The notes beneath the pieces were generated by a model. That model had not been told where the DNA came from and made no database searches. It saw only the letters and a program-made list of their open reading frames with translations. Of a DNA stretch of 22,385 nt, positions 19,952 to 22,385 are shown piece after piece. Each line of letters begins with the position of its first letter. Positions within the stretch are counted from its first letter, which is position 1. The position numbers were made by a program, and so were the translations under genes. Origin of the DNA: JABMPR01 sp964508765 (lineage in GTDB: Bacteria > Fidelibacterota > UBA8477 > JABMPR01); NCBI GenBank assembly GCA_964508765.1, contig CAZDVD010000038.1, positions 1 to 22,385 on the forward strand, read 5' to 3'.

Positions 19952-20444
19952 TCGTCATGCTGAGCTCCGTCGAAACATGTGGTAAAGCAAGAATCACCTT
20001 TCGACAGGCTTGTGCTGAGCGAACTCAGAGAATACAAAAATCTTTTAGTTACCTCTTTTTATAATATGCAATCGAAAGCTCCGGAAGCTCATCAAAACGC
20101 TCATTAATGAGTGCGATCTTTTTCGCCCTTCTCCAACCCTTTATTTGTTTCTCAAGTAAGATGGCATCCTGGATATCTAATTCATCTGATAACCAGACAA
20201 GTTCAACAGGTCTTTTGTTTGATGTATATCCTCTTACATGACCCTCAATATGTTCGGCTAATCGCCTTTCAATATCATTGGTGATTCCTGTATAAAACGA
20301 ATGATCTGAACACTCCAGGATGTAAACGTATCCGGTTTTCATGATTATCCTCAGTTGTAAGTTGGGTTGGAGGGAAAGATAGTAAATATTCACGTGGGGA
20401 TCAATATGGGAGACTCCACCCTTCGACGGAGCTCAGGGTGACGA
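19952..20444. mobile_element. Candidate 493-bp unit with 23-bp inverted ends carrying a GIY-YIG nuclease gene
   Basis: The segments at 19952-19974 and 20422-20444 are inverse copies matching at 21 of 23 positions (core CTGAGCTCCGTCGAA, outer TCGTCA). They bracket exactly one gene, a minus-strand GIY-YIG nuclease. A direct repeat AGCGAACT(C/G)AGAG also occurs at 20018-20030 and 20449-20461. The ends belong to the same repeat family that fills gaps in the BMC operon. It could be a small mobilised cassette, or simply two repeats that inserted on either side of the gene; no target-site duplication was established. Confidence 0.45.
20049..20342 (-). CDS. Single-domain GIY-YIG nuclease (YhbQ/UPF0213 type)
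   Basis: This 97-residue protein on the minus strand opens with the GIY-YIG motif as GYVYILECSDHSFYTGIT, followed by NDIERRLAEH and the conserved RPVELVW and AILLEKQIKGWRRAKKIALI segments. The catalytic Tyr and Arg positions and the late Glu (LLEKQIK) are visible. The start at 20342 is supported by GAGG just upstream on that strand; a longer frame reaching 20393 has no such support. Proteins of this family are structure- or DNA-end-processing nucleases of mostly unknown role. It is the only minus-strand gene found in the window and is bracketed by inverted repeats. Confidence 0.9.
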   Translation of the reverse strand: MKTGYVYILECSDHSFYTGITNDIERRLAEHIEGHVRGYTSNKRPVELVWLSDELDIQDAILLEKQIKGWRRAKKIALINERFDELPELSIAYYKKR

Positions 20445-20556
20445 AAACAGCGAACTGAGAGGCAGGGAAAAAGAACTCAGTCAGCAACAAATCAACTTGG
20501 CGAAACACCTCCCACAGTCTATCCTGCGACGACAATAACTAGATGGGACATACGAC

Positions 20557-21966
20557 ATGAATGATGCAGAACAAAGAGTTGTAAAAAAGGGTGACAGTAT
20601 TGAGCTGGAAATTGAGAGTCTGGCTTTCGGAGGTAAGGGTGTTGCCAAGGTAGACGGACTCGCCATTTTTGTCGAACGTGTTGTCCCAGGACAAAAGGTT
20701 CTGGCCCGTATTGTCAAAAAGAAAAAGAGTTTCGCCGAGGCCTATCCTCTGGAAGTTCTGAGAAAAGCTCCCAACGAGATTGAAGCAAAATGTCCTGCTT
20801 TTGGCACCTGTGGTGGTTGTCGCTTACAGAACCTGGAATATGATGATCAGCTTAAGGAAAAGACCCGTCAGGTCCGTGATTTAATCCAGCGCGTGGGTGG
20901 GTTTGCTGATTTTGAAGTTCCCGCGGCCCTGCCTTCACCCACAGCCTTCCATTATCGCAATAAAATGGAATTCACATTTACTCCCAATCCCTGGCGCAAT
21001 CATCCCGATGATGAAGACGAACCCATCGGCCTGGGTCAACATATCCCCGGACGCTTTGACAAAATTGTCCATATCGAAACCTGCTATCTCCAGAAGCCCA
21101 TTATGAATGAGATTATGAACTTTGTCTTTGCTTTTGCAAAGGAACATGGCTGGGAAGCATATAATAATAGAACCCACGTGGGCTGGGCACGTAACCTGGT
21201 ATTACGCTATGGTGAACATACCGATGAAATCATGGTTAACCTGGTGACCAAAACCTATGAAAAAGATCACATGAAGGTTTTCAAGGAAGCAGTTATGTCT
21301 GCATTTCCACAGATTACTACCCTGATTAACAGTATTACCGCCCGTTTATCTGATGTTGCCATCGGTGAGAAGGAAGTTTTCCTCCATGGACCTGGAAGCA
21401 TTAAGGATCGTCTCGGTGAATCAGAATTTGAAATTTCTGCGAGCTCATTTTTCCAGACCAACACCCGTCAGGCTGAAGTGCTGTATGCTGAAGCCTTAAA
21501 AGGTGCCGACCTTAAAGGTGGCGAAGTGGTCTACGATTTATACTGTGGAACTGGTACCATTGCCTTGTTTATGGCGAAACAGGCCAAAAAGGTGTATGGG
21601 TTTGAATTGATTGCCAGTTCGGTGAAGAACGCCCGTCGCAATGCCAAAGCCCAGGGTTTTGACAATGTGGAATTCATACTGGGTGATCTCAAGGATGTGC
21701 TTTCTCAGAACGTAGATCGAATTGAACCCGCAGATGTCATTGTAGTGGATCCACCCCGAGTAGGTTTACATCAAAATGTGGTTAATGACGTGTTGAAAGT
21801 TGGACCCAAACGCCTGGTCTATGTCTCGTGTAATCCTTCAACCCTGGCCAGAGATCTAAAGCTCTTCTGTGAAACTGATTATGAACTGGTCAGTGTCCAG
21901 CCTGTGGATATGTTTCCCCATACCACCCATATTGAGACCGTTGCCCAACTGATTCATAAGGCATAA
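20557..21966 (+). CDS. rlmD: 23S rRNA (uracil-5-)-methyltransferase, RlmD/TrmA family
   Basis: This is a 469-residue SAM-dependent RNA methyltransferase that makes 5-methyluridine. An N-terminal TRAM domain (about 11-68, GDSIELEIESLAFGGKGVAKVDGLAIFVE) is followed by the Fe-S motif: Cys79, Cys85 and Cys88 (KCPAFGTCGGC), with a fourth cysteine later (ETCYLQ). The Rossmann SAM-binding motif is YDLYCGTGTIALFMA. The catalytic nucleophile Cys425 lies in YVSCNPSTLARDL, preceded by VVDPPRVGL. RlmD is the usual name for this architecture, but RlmCD-type dual specificity cannot be excluded. The gene is not functionally tied to the BMC locus. Confidence 0.93.
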   Translation: MNDAEQRVVKKGDSIELEIESLAFGGKGVAKVDGLAIFVERVVPGQKVLARIVKKKKSFAEAYPLEVLRKAPNEIEAKCPAFGTCGGCRLQNLEYDDQLKEKTRQVRDLIQRVGGFADFEVPAALPSPTAFHYRNKMEFTFTPNPWRNHPDDEDEPIGLGQHIPGRFDKIVHIETCYLQKPIMNEIMNFVFAFAKEHGWEAYNNRTHVGWARNLVLRYGEHTDEIMVNLVTKTYEKDHMKVFKEAVMSAFPQITTLINSITARLSDVAIGEKEVFLHGPGSIKDRLGESEFEISASSFFQTNTRQAEVLYAEALKGADLKGGEVVYDLYCGTGTIALFMAKQAKKVYGFELIASSVKNARRNAKAQGFDNVEFILGDLKDVLSQNVDRIEPADVIVVDPPRVGLHQNVVNDVLKVGPKRLVYVSCNPSTLARDLKLFCETDYELVSVQPVDMFPHTTHIETVAQLIHKA

Positions 21967-22031
21967 GAGTTACACTTTTGACCGATTGACAGGGCTATTG
22001 ATTATCACTGAAATTTTGATGGGTCAGTTTC

Positions 22032-22310
22032 ATGGATAAACTTTTATTCTCAATTGGCATCTATTTCAACATTGCCGCGGTGCTTATTCTGATAAATGGC
22101 AGGCCAGTGGAACGACCCGAAAAAAATGTGAATCTATCATTCGATGAGTTAATGATTGATTACAGCGATCTTCCACCCCTTGAAACTTACACAACACGTG
22201 GTGGTGACGAGTTAAGCTTTCGCCATTATCCAGCCAATACAGATACGGTCCTCGTATTATTGCATGGCTCCGGATGGCATAGCCAATACTTTTTGCCTCT
22301 AGCCACGTGA
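22032..22310 (+). pseudogene. Truncated alpha/beta hydrolase start
   Basis: The frame encodes an N-terminal hydrophobic segment (about 5-21) and the first part of an alpha/beta hydrolase up to the oxyanion-hole motif (VLVLLHGSGWHSQYFLPLA, about residues 73-91), then stops at 22308-22310. The nucleophile, acid and base of the triad are absent. I found no continuation in the other forward frames over the last 75 bases. It is either a gene broken by a nonsense, deletion or junction event, or an assembly edge artefact. GGGT lies about 10 bases upstream of the ATG. Confidence 0.55.
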
Positions 22311-22385
22311 CGAAAATCCCCCAGCCCCTTCGTTTTCAAGGAACAAACCCCTGATTTCATCATATATTCTGGGGATATCTACAAA

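Overview
The window looks like bacterial chromosome from a member of the FCB group (Marinimicrobia, Calditrichota or KSB1-like lineages are my best guesses). The main support is a secreted protein at 7708-8748 whose C-terminus is a typical type IX secretion (T9SS) sorting domain (QNYPNPFN motif, ending in RKMILLK). Other support is the number of small lipoproteins, the moderate GC content and the dispersed palindromic intergenic repeats. No rRNA, tRNA, CRISPR array or insertion sequence was seen. The phylum is an inference; no marker gene was compared.

Left part (1-12778): mostly unlinked single genes and short pairs, nearly all on the + strand. In order: a multi-pass membrane protein; a fragment-like HNH protein coupled to an unknown small protein; an isoprenylcysteine/phospholipid methyltransferase-like protein; a DEDDh exonuclease; a one-TM protein; an alpha/beta hydrolase; a transglutaminase-like cysteine peptidase; two tandem paralogous lipoproteins; a frameshifted BsuPI-like remnant; a four-TM protein; a coupled pair of exported proteins ending in the T9SS cargo; an exported protein-L-isoaspartate methyltransferase; an MFS transporter; a LEA14-like exported protein; and a winged-helix Fic protein. 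The Fic protein has Gln at the usual catalytic His, and four AGCT motifs spaced exactly 22 bp lie just upstream of it.

Main system (12940-19950): a compact bacterial microcompartment (BMC) locus of the sugar-phosphate-utilizing (SPU) kind. A SorC/DeoR-type regulator, preceded by two operator-like dyads 20 bp apart, is followed by a fused RpiB-like isomerase/deoxyribose-phosphate aldolase (DERA). Next come a double-layer-type BMC-T, a BMC-H, a BMC-P, a CoA-acylating aldehyde dehydrogenase, a second BMC-T and two more BMC-P. The inferred chemistry is cleavage of 2-deoxyribose-5-phosphate to glyceraldehyde-3-phosphate and acetaldehyde inside the shell, then oxidation of acetaldehyde to acetyl-CoA. 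The aldehyde dehydrogenase begins with an amphipathic encapsulation-type helix. A very similar helix sits in the linker between the two enzyme domains of the fusion, so both enzymes appear to be addressed to the shell in the same way. No phosphotransacylase (PduL or Pta) or alcohol dehydrogenase is present, so cofactor recycling must be encoded elsewhere or work differently.

Four gaps of the BMC operon are filled by short palindromic repeats of one or two families. Immediately after the last shell gene, a 493-bp unit with 23-bp imperfect terminal inverted repeats (21/23) carries only a single-domain GIY-YIG nuclease gene. An RlmD-type rRNA methyltransferase follows, and the window ends in an alpha/beta hydrolase start that stops prematurely.
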